A program made the position numbers and the translations under genes. The notes under the pieces are model-generated. The model saw only the letters and a program-made list of their open reading frames with translations, was not told the origin of the DNA and searched no databases. This document shows positions 48,601 through 56,144 of a stretch of 64,000 nucleotides of DNA, piece after piece. The first letter of the stretch is position 1. Each line of letters starts with the position of its first letter. The stretch is from Mucilaginibacter ginsenosidivorax (GTDB lineage Bacteria > Bacteroidota > Bacteroidia > Sphingobacteriales > Sphingobacteriaceae), in contig NZ_CP042437.1 of assembly GCF_007971525.1 (NCBI RefSeq), positions 6,634,001-6,698,000 of the forward strand, read 5' to 3'.

Positions 48601-49184
48601 CCGATGGAATGGGCCCCGAAAAAGTAAGAGCTCCTAAAAAGGAGCAGCAGGCACAGCTACTTGGTTATCTTAACTTCAGATCAAAAACACAATACACCTT
48701 CAAAAATGGCTATCTTACGGTTGATAAAAATGCAAAAGACAACAAAGCGGGATCCTCAAAATATTCTAACAGGCTTAATGAAGCGATTAGAAATCCTAAA
48801 ACACTTACGCTTGTTATGGGTCAAACATTTAAAGGCGAAAACAATGCAACGCTATCAGTTGATCTCAATGCAGGAGGTGGTGTGACATCTACACCTGCGA
48901 AGCCAGCAAATAGTATGTCTATAGACCAAAGGCCAGGTATTGCAGGTGATCCTGTTATAACGATATCAGGTAATCCTAACAACAGTATATTAGATAATGG
49001 GAAGATCGTTCCCGACGATGCATCATTGATCATTATGCATGAAATTGTAGGACACGGACTTCCGATAATGCGGGGGTCAACTAAAGGGAATGCAGTTGAC
49101 GATGAAAACGAAATTCGGAAAGATCTCAACGTACCTTTAAGACCACTTGATCCCCTGCATAAAGAAAGTAACTTCAATCATTAG
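45633..49184 (+). CDS. Rhs-repeat protein with C-terminal HExxGH metallopeptidase-like tip
   Basis: 1,183 residues with signal peptide (FLLMAGVFFTVSAAHGQ). The N-terminal part resembles DUF6443 (TTIDYVDGLGRPLQTVQMQA), YD repeats fill the middle, and the Rhs core signature occupies about 890-993 (YEYDLKDHLGNTRL, YNHKELQDETGLYDYGARFY, then DPVIARWAAVDPLAEK, and the boundary motif DPDGMGPE). The tip after about residue 995 is variable. It contains LIIMHEIVGHG (H1136, E1137, H1141), an HExxGH spacing like the zinc site of M49 peptidases, and acidic DDENEIRKD shortly after. Such tips in polymorphic Rhs systems are usually toxins; a metalloprotease activity is inference. Base composition drops in GC from about 48345 onward, which suggests an exchanged tip. 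The adjoining lipoprotein may be its immunity partner. Confidence 0.86.
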   Translation: MELPKKIYKSFLLMAGVFFTVSAAHGQTSTQNYIRTRVPRVPIATNTRLDQLTGVKDSVMTTIDYVDGLGRPLQTVQMQASPAGYDVILPHTYDAFGREAVTYLPYRTTNTSYGAYRSDALTTGAGVRAFYNPANGTAEGQQTSGVVLTPYPYSVTGFEASPLNTVIEQGAPGQAWQPGAAPDAASNKNTLRMVQTINDQSAFSTTNVTSSNTGSRMAALYTATVNTNGSRSLVRAGNTATYGSGQLFVSIARNENWKPTDGCFGTTEEYKDKDGHVVLKRTYNIKGSTAEMLSTYYVYDDLGNLCFVLPPGASPDANAAVSQSALGNFCYQYRYDARGRLFQKKVPGKGWEFIIYNSIDQAIATQDSVQRMKASQEWTITKYDALGRPVITGIFQNGSSGTDNHVAVQALADAVTTLWEAPATTGSTGYTGNAWPNTYTTTLTVSYYDLYTNVLGIPSLYNQQSNTLYTKRTTGLQTATKALVLNTTGDYLWSVSYYDEDGQVIRTFSQHYVGGSSALSQYNYDDVITGYNFNKQALSNLRQHYVANAAKTAPVRKLLSSEAYSYDHMGRRRTGASQLQDSTNTIQGAVRVSLASYNEIGQLTKKGLHSINGTSNFLQNVDYRYNPRGWLTNINNPTLSVDGGITNTDTNDQFGMELKYDNAATPQYNGNIGSTTVKTTALSGTSYPALTYNYAYDKINRLTNAVSTTTTPNDNFYNENVTYDVMGNITKLNRYDKPASSRIAIDSLTYTYVSGNKIDRIDELGTAAGFINGANQAAEYTYDGNGNQLMDLNKGLTQTYNMLNLPQTAVRAGISVAYIYDAAGRKLRKLSTSGSTTTVTEYVNGIQYEYTGTYPVISFIQTEEGRARKNGTVYKYEYDLKDHLGNTRLTTTWDPSDAANQLTPLNSQRNDYYAFGYTIQSLIGTLPSSPNHYLYNHKELQDETGLYDYGARFYDPVIARWAAVDPLAEKMRRWSPYNYVFDDPMRFTDPDGMGPEKVRAPKKEQQAQLLGYLNFRSKTQYTFKNGYLTVDKNAKDNKAGSSKYSNRLNEAIRNPKTLTLVMGQTFKGENNATLSVDLNAGGGVTSTPAKPANSMSIDQRPGIAGDPVITISGNPNNSILDNGKIVPDDASLIIMHEIVGHGLPIMRGSTKGNAVDDENEIRKDLNVPLRPLDPLHKESNFNH

Positions 49185-49205
49185 TTTTAATTCGTATCTT
49201 GTAAT

Positions 49206-49802
49206 ATGAAAAATTTTGTATTTTTTTATGTCGTTTTATGCACGTTCATGTGCTCATGCAATTTCGCAAATCGAAAAAAAGAAATAGGGCAAGGTAGTGT
49301 GTCAATAATTTGTCTCAAAGACAATGATACGGTTTATGTTAAGATTACAAATAATACAGATAGCAGCATTTATATCCCGGGAAAATATATGCCGGACTTT
49401 ACAAACAATGATGATACGCTTCATTTTGAAACGGTCAACAAATTTAAATATGGTGTTACTCGTTATTATCGATATAAGCATGTATTGGCCTTTGAGTTTT
49501 ATACAACCCGGGAAATAAAGGGCATTAAAGCCGATTCTGTAGAAGAATATAAAAAGCAGGTAACATTTTTTAATCAATTTCGGGTTCTGCCAATGCGTGA
49601 CATAAAACCTGGATCGTCATTTATTGAAAGGCTCGAGTTTAACGTTCCCCGATATGTAACTGTGGCGCAAACCGTATATTATAAGAGTCCATTTTTTCAG
49701 AAAAATCAAATTAACGCTCAATATTCATATAAAGATTTTCTGGTTTTTGACAGTTTGCGTGCAAACTACGTTAATGCTCCGGTTTTGAATAGATATCGAT
49801 AA
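49206..49802 (+). CDS. Small lipoprotein, candidate immunity protein for the Rhs tip
   Basis: 198 residues starting MKNFVFFYVVLCTFMCSC; the lipobox is FMCSC with Cys18 or nearby. The mature part has many charged residues and short beta strands (VSIICLKDNDTVYVKITNNT, SSIYIPGKYMPDFT). No known family is recognised. It begins 21 bp after the Rhs gene, shares the low GC of the toxin tip, unlike the GC-rich Rhs body, and ends at a strong terminator. In polymorphic toxin loci the gene directly after the tip normally encodes the immunity protein; a lipoprotein would protect the periplasmic or envelope side. This role is inference from position and composition. Confidence 0.7.
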   Translation: MKNFVFFYVVLCTFMCSCNFANRKKEIGQGSVSIICLKDNDTVYVKITNNTDSSIYIPGKYMPDFTNNDDTLHFETVNKFKYGVTRYYRYKHVLAFEFYTTREIKGIKADSVEEYKKQVTFFNQFRVLPMRDIKPGSSFIERLEFNVPRYVTVAQTVYYKSPFFQKNQINAQYSYKDFLVFDSLRANYVNAPVLNRYR

Positions 49803-49915
49803 ATATTCAGCTTTTAACCCCATCTGCCCGTAGTCTTCCGCTGTTCGAATGTCTCCGACTTCGAACGGCTACGCTTGTAGTTTATAACTACGGTATTTTC
49901 GCTAAATGAATATGC

Positions 49916-49950
49916 AACACCCGGATGTTTAATTTCATCCGGGTGTTTTT
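49916..49950 (+). terminator. Rho-independent terminator after the Rhs locus
   Basis: A perfect 12-bp stem AACACCCGGATG/CATCCGGGTGTT with an 8-nt loop, followed by T residues. It closes the Rhs-lipoprotein unit. Confidence 0.85.
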
Positions 49951-49982
49951 GTATACCCGCAGCTCGCGTAAAGGATAGAAAC

Positions 49983-50058
49983 GGGTACCGGCCTGTGGCT
50001 AATGCCTGTGTAGTATGAGTGAATAGCCTGACCCTGCTTCTACCGGCAGGGGTACGCC
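49983..50058. repeat. ~76-bp dispersed element, copy 2
   Basis: This aligns in inverted orientation with 39791-39868 (GGGTACCGGCCTG...TAATGCCTG...TACC.GCAGGGG). No coding function is seen. Confidence 0.62.
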
Positions 50059-50327
50059 AAGATTTAAGTCAAAAGTTAAAATTAAAAAGTCAAAAAAAAT
50101 GACTGGGGCAATGGTTGTTTATTTTCCTGTCATCCTGAGTAACCTTTATTTGCGCACAAATGATCGCATTGCAAATGACACTTTTTTCAATTGATAATCA
50201 AATAGTTACAAATGTGTCAATGGCAGGAACGAAGGATCTGTCAGCTGTGCATGACCGATAGAAAAGTTCGCCAATAGATTCTTCGTACCTATCCATGACA
50301 TGTTAGGTGTTATACAAACATTGGCTT

Positions 50328-50495
50328 TGAACGCTGGTTTCGACTCACCCCGGTCTACGCTTCGCTGGACCACCCTCTCTCCGGCTTCGCCGCAAAGAGG
50401 GTTTGAAAAAAACTTCTTGCCCCTCTATGCGACGCAGTCGGAGAGAGGGGCAGACGGGCGCAGCCTCGTCGGGGTGAGTCAACTCGCCGACATGC
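50328..50495. repeat. Dispersed palindromic element, copy B
   Basis: The element with GACTCACCCCGG and CGGGGTGAGTC ends (50342-50353 and 50470-50480) is the inverted counterpart of 19837-20014. It includes the hairpin-forming GCCCCTCTATGCGACGCAGT segment and the conserved flanks TTGAACGCTGGT and CGCCGACATGC. Any open frame crossing it is spurious. Confidence 0.82.
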
Positions 50496-50537
50496 ACCCA
50501 CTGCTCACTGCCCACTGCAAACTCAAAACCCCCCCCA

Positions 50538-52436
50538 CTACCTCACCACCGTCACGCTGCCCGATAGCGCTTTCTTGCCGTTCTTCAGGTTTACGATGTA
50601 GTAATAGGTCGCAGGCGGAACGAGTTGGCCGTTAAAGGTACCGTCCCAGGAGGTGTTGTAGCCGGCTGATCTGAATATGCGCTGGCCGTACCGGTTAAAT
50701 ACTTCTACCGTGTTTTGGGGGTAGGCGCTTAAGCCCGTGATGGCCCACAGATCGTTGCTGCCATCGCCATTGGGCGAGAAGCTGTTGGGGATGCTGATAC
50801 CAACCGCAACTGCAGATGGGTTTACGGTAATGGAAAACTGAACGGGCAAACCAGGGCATTCATTATCGCTTAAAATAGCCATGAACCTGCCGCCGGATTG
50901 AACGGGGATTTGTTGCGCAACGGTGTTGGTAGCCGCGTTGATAACGGATATATAGGGCGAAAGGGAATTAACCACATAAACCTTGCTGCCATCGCTGTTG
51001 ATGGTTATACCTGCCGGGTTTTGGCCTACATCGACAGTGGTTACAATGCTGCGGGTCAGGGTATTGATGACGGTGACTTTTTTGTCGTTAATCTGGGATA
51101 CGTAAAGCCTTGCTCCATCGGGGCTTATGGCCAGGCAGTTGGCGGCTGTGCCAACGTCTATTTTATACAGGATACGCCTGGCAGCAATATCTATAACAGC
51201 TACATCGTGCGAGTTATAATTGGCTACGTACAGTGTTTTATTATCGGGACTGATGATGACACTGTTGGGCGTTGTGCCGGTAATGATGGCATATTCAAAA
51301 TAACCGGTGGCGATGTCATAAAACTGCACAATGTTTGAGCCGGCATTGATGATGTAAAGTTTTTTACCGTCGGCACTGATGGTTAAATCATACGGGGTAT
51401 CGCCTGTGGTAACGGTTTTTATAACGGCGTAATTGGTGGTGTTGATGGTGGTTAGCTGGTTGATGCTGCCATCGGTAACATATAACTTGCTGCCATCGGG
51501 ACTGATAACCATCCCAACAGGATCGAACCCGGCCGGGAAAGTGGTGATTACTTTATTGGCGACGGTACTAATTACAGCTATGGTGTGCGAGCCCTCGTTT
51601 TCTGCATACAGCAGGCTTTTATCGGGACTAAACACCAGCCGCTGCGGGCTGGAGTTTGGCGGCATCCCGTCGGTAATAACCTGCTCGACATTATTGGTAA
51701 TGGTATTGATAAGCGAAACCGAGTTTGACGAGCTGTTGGCTGCATAGGCATAGCTTGCAGGCGCGGGGGTAACGGTAATGTGCGCGGTAACGGGTGTGGT
51801 ACCCGTGTTTACGGCTGTAAACGAAGGTATACCCCGGTTGCCGCTTGCGGCCAGGCCGATGGTAGTGTTATCATTTGTCCAGCTGAAGCTGCGGGCGTTG
51901 CCTGTAAAAATAACGCCGTTGGTAAGCTGTCCGTTTTGCACGGTTTGATCGGGGATGGGGCTAACCAGAGGCAGCGGATTAATATGGCCGCTTACCCTTG
52001 CTGTTTGGGTTACTTCGCCCGAAGTGAGCGCGACATCGCCCGAAATATTACCCGCCGCGGCCTGTGCCGACGAACGTACGTAAACCACCTGGCCGGATAT
52101 TAAACCGGAGGTTTGTGTAAGTACAACACTTGCGCTATAAGTACCATCGGCGGTAAGCGACACCTCGAAATCAGCAGGGGCTGTAACCGTAACATCGGCA
52201 GATAAACCACTTGCCGACACCGTAAATTGCTGAACGGCCGGGCTTGCAGAGGCCGTACCGACGCAGGCAGAAATAGCCCCGGTTACCTCGCCAATTATTA
52301 ACTGTGGCGCGGCGGTTGTAGATTTGGATAATATTTTAAAAGCATCATTTTCCCGTCGGCCCGGCGTTGCCCAGGCTTTTATCATTACCAGTAGCAGTAA
52401 AGCAATTATTAACGGTAGATGCAGGTGTTTTTTCAT
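50538..52436 (-). CDS. T9SS type B secreted protein with YVTN-type beta-propeller
   Basis: 632 residues. An N-terminal signal anchor or signal peptide (LPLIIALLLLVMIKAWA) precedes an Ig-like/OmpL-type domain (about 45-235). Then come seven or so repeats of about 42 residues (240-530) with the YVTN pattern (ISPDGSKLYVTD, ISADGKKLYIINAG, ISPDNKTLYVANYNS, ISPDGARLYVSQ), which fold as a beta-propeller. The C-terminal 90 residues (IPNSFSPNGDGSNDLWAITG, VEVFNRYGQRIF, ending SGSVTVVR) are a T9SS type B sorting domain. It should be delivered to the cell surface, probably for adhesion or binding; no enzymatic motif is visible. It has no PorP/SprF gene next to it. Confidence 0.9.
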   Translation of the reverse strand: MKKHLHLPLIIALLLLVMIKAWATPGRRENDAFKILSKSTTAAPQLIIGEVTGAISACVGTASASPAVQQFTVSASGLSADVTVTAPADFEVSLTADGTYSASVVLTQTSGLISGQVVYVRSSAQAAAGNISGDVALTSGEVTQTARVSGHINPLPLVSPIPDQTVQNGQLTNGVIFTGNARSFSWTNDNTTIGLAASGNRGIPSFTAVNTGTTPVTAHITVTPAPASYAYAANSSSNSVSLINTITNNVEQVITDGMPPNSSPQRLVFSPDKSLLYAENEGSHTIAVISTVANKVITTFPAGFDPVGMVISPDGSKLYVTDGSINQLTTINTTNYAVIKTVTTGDTPYDLTISADGKKLYIINAGSNIVQFYDIATGYFEYAIITGTTPNSVIISPDNKTLYVANYNSHDVAVIDIAARRILYKIDVGTAANCLAISPDGARLYVSQINDKKVTVINTLTRSIVTTVDVGQNPAGITINSDGSKVYVVNSLSPYISVINAATNTVAQQIPVQSGGRFMAILSDNECPGLPVQFSITVNPSAVAVGISIPNSFSPNGDGSNDLWAITGLSAYPQNTVEVFNRYGQRIFRSAGYNTSWDGTFNGQLVPPATYYYIVNLKNGKKALSGSVTVVR

Positions 52437-52639
52437 ATAACTTCGTAAGCAGCCAAGTTAAAACGACTGGTAAACGCTGTAATTTTTTGTAAATATAAGG
52501 CTAATATTAACTTAACTAATCATGACGCCTGCGGCAAACCTGGGTTAACAGGGTTTATTGTAAAACACGAGGTTGTAAATAATTTCTCCATTTTGGTACT
52601 ATATTATACAATAATTTAATTATTGATACAGTTAAGTAC

Positions 52640-52647
52640 TATATTTG
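52640..52647 (+). promoter_or_regulatory. Putative -7 element of the carotenoid operon
   Basis: TATATTTG matches the TAnnTTTG consensus 66 bp before the crtI start. A weak -33 element (TTTA, 21 bp upstream) is the best candidate. Confidence 0.4.
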
Positions 52648-52713
52648 TTGGCTGATTAGTTGGTTTATCCGGGTTGATGAACCATATTTACATAACAATC
52701 ATTTTAGCTGATT

Positions 52714-54204
52714 TTGAACGATAAAACCAATTTTGCTGTTATTGGCTCTGGCTTTGCCGGTTTAAGTGCCGCTGCATACCTGGCAAAGGCCGGGTACCAG
52801 GTTGATGTGATTGAAAAAAATGCAACTATAGGCGGCCGTGCCCGGCAGTTAAACACCAATAACGGGTACTTGTTTGATATGGGCCCAAGCTGGTACTGGA
52901 TGCCCGAAGTGTTCGAAAAATTCTTCGCTGATTTTGGTTACAAGCCTTCCGATTTTTATGAATTGAAACAACTGGATCCCGGATTTTCGGTAGTTTTTGG
53001 TGACGATGATGTTATGGCCGTGCCTGCCGATTTCAACGCGTTGTGCCAGTTGTTTGAGTCGATAGAAACCGGCAGCGTGGCACAATTAAAACTGTTTTTG
53101 GCCGAGGCCGCTTATAAATATAAAACGGGGATGGATAAACTGGTTTACAAACCGGGTTTGTCGCTCACCGAATTTTGGGATTGGGACCTGTTTAAAGGGG
53201 TTTTTAAATTGCAGGTGTTTACCGCTTTTAGCAAACACGTCAGGAAGTTTTTTAAAAACCCCAGGCTAATAGCGCTCATGGAGTTCCCGGTACTGTTTTT
53301 AGGCGCCATGCCCGAAGATACCCCGGCCTTATACAGCCTCATGAATTACGCCGGCCTGCAGTTGGGTACCTGGTATCCGAAGGGTGGTTTCGGCAAAATT
53401 ATTGAAGGGATGCAGGAAGTTTGCAAAGCGCAGGGCGTAAAATTTTTTACCAATACGGCTGTTACTTCAATTAAGGTGGCCAACAACCGGGTTTCGGCAA
53501 TTGTTACTGCCAACGATACAAGGGCCTATGACGGCGTTATCGCTGCGGCCGATTATCATCATGTAGAAGAAAAACTACTGGAGCCACCATTCAGAAACTA
53601 CCAGGAATCATACTGGGACAAACGGGTAATGGCGCCATCAAGCCTTATTTTTTACCTTGGAATTACCCGCAAAATAAACAGGCTTGACCACCACACTTTA
53701 TTTTTTGACGCCGATTTAAAACAGCACGCGCAGGAAATATATAAAGAGCCCCAATGGCCTTCAAAACCACTGTTTTATGTTTGCTGCCCATCAAAAACCG
53801 ATGATACCGTAGCACCCGCAGGGCACGAAAACCTGTTTATCCTGATGCCGCTTGCACCCGGGATTGAAGATAACGACGACCTGAGGGAAAAATATTTTAA
53901 TTTGATTATGGACAGGTTGGAACATTTTAGCGGCGTAGCTATAAGGCAACATCTGGATTACAAGCAAAGCTATTGTATAAATGATTTTGTTGCCGATTAT
54001 AACTCCTACAAAGGCAATGCTTATGGGTTGGCCAATACGCTCATGCAAACGGCAAATCTAAAGCCATCCATCAGCAACCGCCGGATAGGTAATTTATTTT
54101 ATGCCGGGCAGCTTACGGTACCAGGCCCCGGTGTGCCGCCGTCAATCATATCAGGTAAAGTTTCGGCCCAACAATTAATTAAATATTCAACCAAAAATAA
54201 ATGA
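52714..54204 (+). CDS. crtI: Phytoene desaturase
   Basis: A 496-residue FAD-dependent desaturase that converts phytoene to lycopene. The dinucleotide-binding motif GSGFAGLSAAAYLAKAGYQV lies near residues 11-30, followed by VIEKNATIGGRA and the family segment YLFDMGPSWYWMPEVFEKFF. The C-terminal carotene-desaturase signature NLFYAGQLTVPGPGVPPSI is close to the end. The start codon is TTG: an in-frame stop lies at 52705-52707 and there is no ATG between it and the FAD motif. It overlaps crtB by 4 bp (ATGA), so the two are translationally coupled. Confidence 0.95.
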   Translation: MNDKTNFAVIGSGFAGLSAAAYLAKAGYQVDVIEKNATIGGRARQLNTNNGYLFDMGPSWYWMPEVFEKFFADFGYKPSDFYELKQLDPGFSVVFGDDDVMAVPADFNALCQLFESIETGSVAQLKLFLAEAAYKYKTGMDKLVYKPGLSLTEFWDWDLFKGVFKLQVFTAFSKHVRKFFKNPRLIALMEFPVLFLGAMPEDTPALYSLMNYAGLQLGTWYPKGGFGKIIEGMQEVCKAQGVKFFTNTAVTSIKVANNRVSAIVTANDTRAYDGVIAAADYHHVEEKLLEPPFRNYQESYWDKRVMAPSSLIFYLGITRKINRLDHHTLFFDADLKQHAQEIYKEPQWPSKPLFYVCCPSKTDDTVAPAGHENLFILMPLAPGIEDNDDLREKYFNLIMDRLEHFSGVAIRQHLDYKQSYCINDFVADYNSYKGNAYGLANTLMQTANLKPSISNRRIGNLFYAGQLTVPGPGVPPSIISGKVSAQQLIKYSTKNK

Positions 54205-55037
54205 AAGCGAGATTCGATAAATTATCTGCAACGTGCAGCAGGGAAACCACCCGGCTATACAGTACCAGTTTTTCGCTGGGTATCTATTTTTTAAACAAAG
54301 AGCTTCGTGATCCTATATATGCCATTTATGGCTTTGTAAGGCTGGCCGACGAAATTGTGGATAGCTTTCACGATTATCCCAAGGCCTTGCTGTTAGCGGA
54401 GTTTAAAGAAGATTGTTTCCGCGCGATAAGCCGTGGCATCAGCATCAACCCGGTACTCAATTCTTTTCAGCAGGTTGTTAATAAATATCACATCAACCAT
54501 GACCTTATCAGGCAGTTTTTAAAGAGCATGGAAATGGACCTGGCGGTGCAGGAGTATACCCCCGATAAATACGAGGAATATATTCTTGGTTCGGCGCAGG
54601 TAGTGGGTTTAATGTGCCTGCATGTGTTTACCAACGGCAATACTGATGAGTTTGAACGACTGCGTGTGCCTGCTATGAAATTAGGATCGGCGTTTCAAAA
54701 AGTGAATTTTTTAAGAGACGCAAACGCGGATTATCAGGAATTAAACAGAACTTATTTTCCGGAAGTAAACCTCTCATCTTTTTCTGATCGGGATAAAAAG
54801 GCTATCGAGCAGGATATTCTTCGCGAGTTTAATGAGGCGTTGGATGGTATAAGGCAACTGCCCCGTTCATGTCGTAAAGGGGTTTATCTTGCTTATGTTT
54901 ATTATAAGCAGTTATTTCGTAAAATAGCCAATGTGCCGGCCGCGAGGGTAATGGAACAACGCATCCGGGTATCCAACGGGCATAAATTTTGGCTGATGTT
55001 TGATTCGCTGGTGCGGTACAAACTAAATGTATTGTGA
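54201..55037 (+). CDS. crtB: Phytoene synthase
   Basis: A 278-residue trans-isoprenyl diphosphate synthase, condensing two geranylgeranyl diphosphates to phytoene. It carries the two Asp-rich motifs that bind Mg2+-diphosphate: YGFVRLADEIVD (residues about 46-57) and KVNFLRDANADYQEL (about 166-180). YSTSFSLGIYFL near the N-terminus is typical for the family. It overlaps crtI by 4 bp and abuts idi. Squalene synthase-type activity is less likely in this operon. Confidence 0.93.
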   Translation: MKARFDKLSATCSRETTRLYSTSFSLGIYFLNKELRDPIYAIYGFVRLADEIVDSFHDYPKALLLAEFKEDCFRAISRGISINPVLNSFQQVVNKYHINHDLIRQFLKSMEMDLAVQEYTPDKYEEYILGSAQVVGLMCLHVFTNGNTDEFERLRVPAMKLGSAFQKVNFLRDANADYQELNRTYFPEVNLSSFSDRDKKAIEQDILREFNEALDGIRQLPRSCRKGVYLAYVYYKQLFRKIANVPAARVMEQRIRVSNGHKFWLMFDSLVRYKLNVL

Positions 55038-55090
55038 ATACGGTTATTAAAAGAAAGAAATCACAAAAAAATACTGATAAAACAAACCTG

Positions 55091-55606
55091 ATGGAAGAAT
55101 ACGTTATTTTGGTTGACGATGATGATAACGAAGTGGGTGCCATGGAAAAGATGGAGGCCCACCTGCAGGGTAAAAAGCACCGTGCATTTTCGGTATTTGT
55201 TTTTAACCTGAAAGGCGAGTTGCTATTGCAGCAGCGCGCACTGGATAAATACCACTCGGGCGGCAAATGGACAAACACCTGCTGCAGCCACCCGCGGCCA
55301 GGTGAGGATACACTGGAAGCCGCCCATCGCCGTTTAATGGAAGAGATGGGTATGGATTGCCAGCTAAACCATGTTTTTAGCTTCAGTTATCGTGCTGCAG
55401 TGCAGGCAAATCTTATTGAGAACGAATATGACCACGTGTTTTTTGGCGTCAGCAATACGGTGCCCAATCCTTCGCCCGATGAGGTAGAAGCCTACCGCTA
55501 CATCGGCCTGGATGAACTTGCCCGGGAGTTGGATGAACATCCTGCCGATTATACGGCATGGCTGAAGATCTGCTTTGATCAGGTGTATGCAAATTATTAC
55601 CAATAA
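55091..55606 (+). CDS. idi: Isopentenyl-diphosphate delta-isomerase (type I)
   Basis: About 171 residues from ATG 55091 (MEEYVILVDDDDNEVG, the family's usual N-terminus); a GTG at 55034 that overlaps the crtB stop is a possible alternative start. Nudix-like fold with the catalytic Cys in TNTCCSHPRPGE, and the metal-binding Glu pair in EAAHRRLMEEMGM. It converts IPP and DMAPP, supplying carotenoid synthesis. It is encoded between crtB and crtZ in a tight operon. Confidence 0.93.
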   Translation: MEEYVILVDDDDNEVGAMEKMEAHLQGKKHRAFSVFVFNLKGELLLQQRALDKYHSGGKWTNTCCSHPRPGEDTLEAAHRRLMEEMGMDCQLNHVFSFSYRAAVQANLIENEYDHVFFGVSNTVPNPSPDEVEAYRYIGLDELARELDEHPADYTAWLKICFDQVYANYYQ

Positions 55607-55625
55607 CCACAATTAACCCGCAATA

Positions 55626-56081
55626 ATGAATGCTTTAATTATCATAGTCACATTTTTTGCGATGGAGGGTGTTGCCTGGTTTACCCATAAATATATAATG
55701 CACGGTTTGTTATGGGTATGGCACCGCGACCATCACAAAAAAGAGCAGCCCGGCTACCTGGAAAAAAACGACCTGTTCTTCCTCATCTTCGCTATACCCG
55801 GTATAAGTTGCCTGGCCGCGGGTATTTTAGGGGCTATGCCGGTTTTTACTTGTGTGGGTATTGGTATTACGTTGTATGGCGCCTGCTACTTTTTTGTGCA
55901 CGATTTATTTATACATCAGCGTATTAAAGTATTGCGCAATTCGCAAAACTGGTATTTAAAGGCCATTCGCAGGGCGCATAAAATGCACCATAAGCATATT
56001 GGGAAAGAAGCGGGGGAGTGTTTCGGCATGTTGTGGGTGCCGTTTAAATACTTCCGGATAGGCCCGGGAGACGGAAAATAG
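55626..56081 (+). CDS. crtZ: Beta-carotene hydroxylase
   Basis: A 151-residue membrane di-iron hydroxylase. Histidine clusters are HKYIMH, HRDHHKK, HDLFIHQR and HKMHHKH, as in CrtZ and sterol-desaturase-like proteins, with hydrophobic segments around 1-20 and 45-95. It would add hydroxyl groups to beta-ionone rings, giving zeaxanthin-type products. It starts 19 bp after idi. No lycopene cyclase gene is adjacent, so the ring-forming step must be encoded elsewhere, or the product is acyclic. Confidence 0.92.
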   Translation: MNALIIIVTFFAMEGVAWFTHKYIMHGLLWVWHRDHHKKEQPGYLEKNDLFFLIFAIPGISCLAAGILGAMPVFTCVGIGITLYGACYFFVHDLFIHQRIKVLRNSQNWYLKAIRRAHKMHHKHIGKEAGECFGMLWVPFKYFRIGPGDGK

Positions 56082-56102
56082 CATAACAAGATAAAACTTA
56101 TA

Positions 56103-56110
56103 TAAATTTG
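56103..56110 (+). promoter_or_regulatory. Putative -7 element of the marR-type gene
   Basis: TAAATTTG fits the TAnnTTTG consensus and lies 35 bp before the marR-type start. No clear -33 element precedes it. Confidence 0.35.
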
Positions 56111-56144
56111 GCAACAACTGCGGTAACCGTTAGATAGAAAAATC

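Noticed and set aside
50300..50635. 111-codon open frame on the plus strand
   Set aside because: It runs through the palindromic repeat and into the antisense of the T9SS protein gene.
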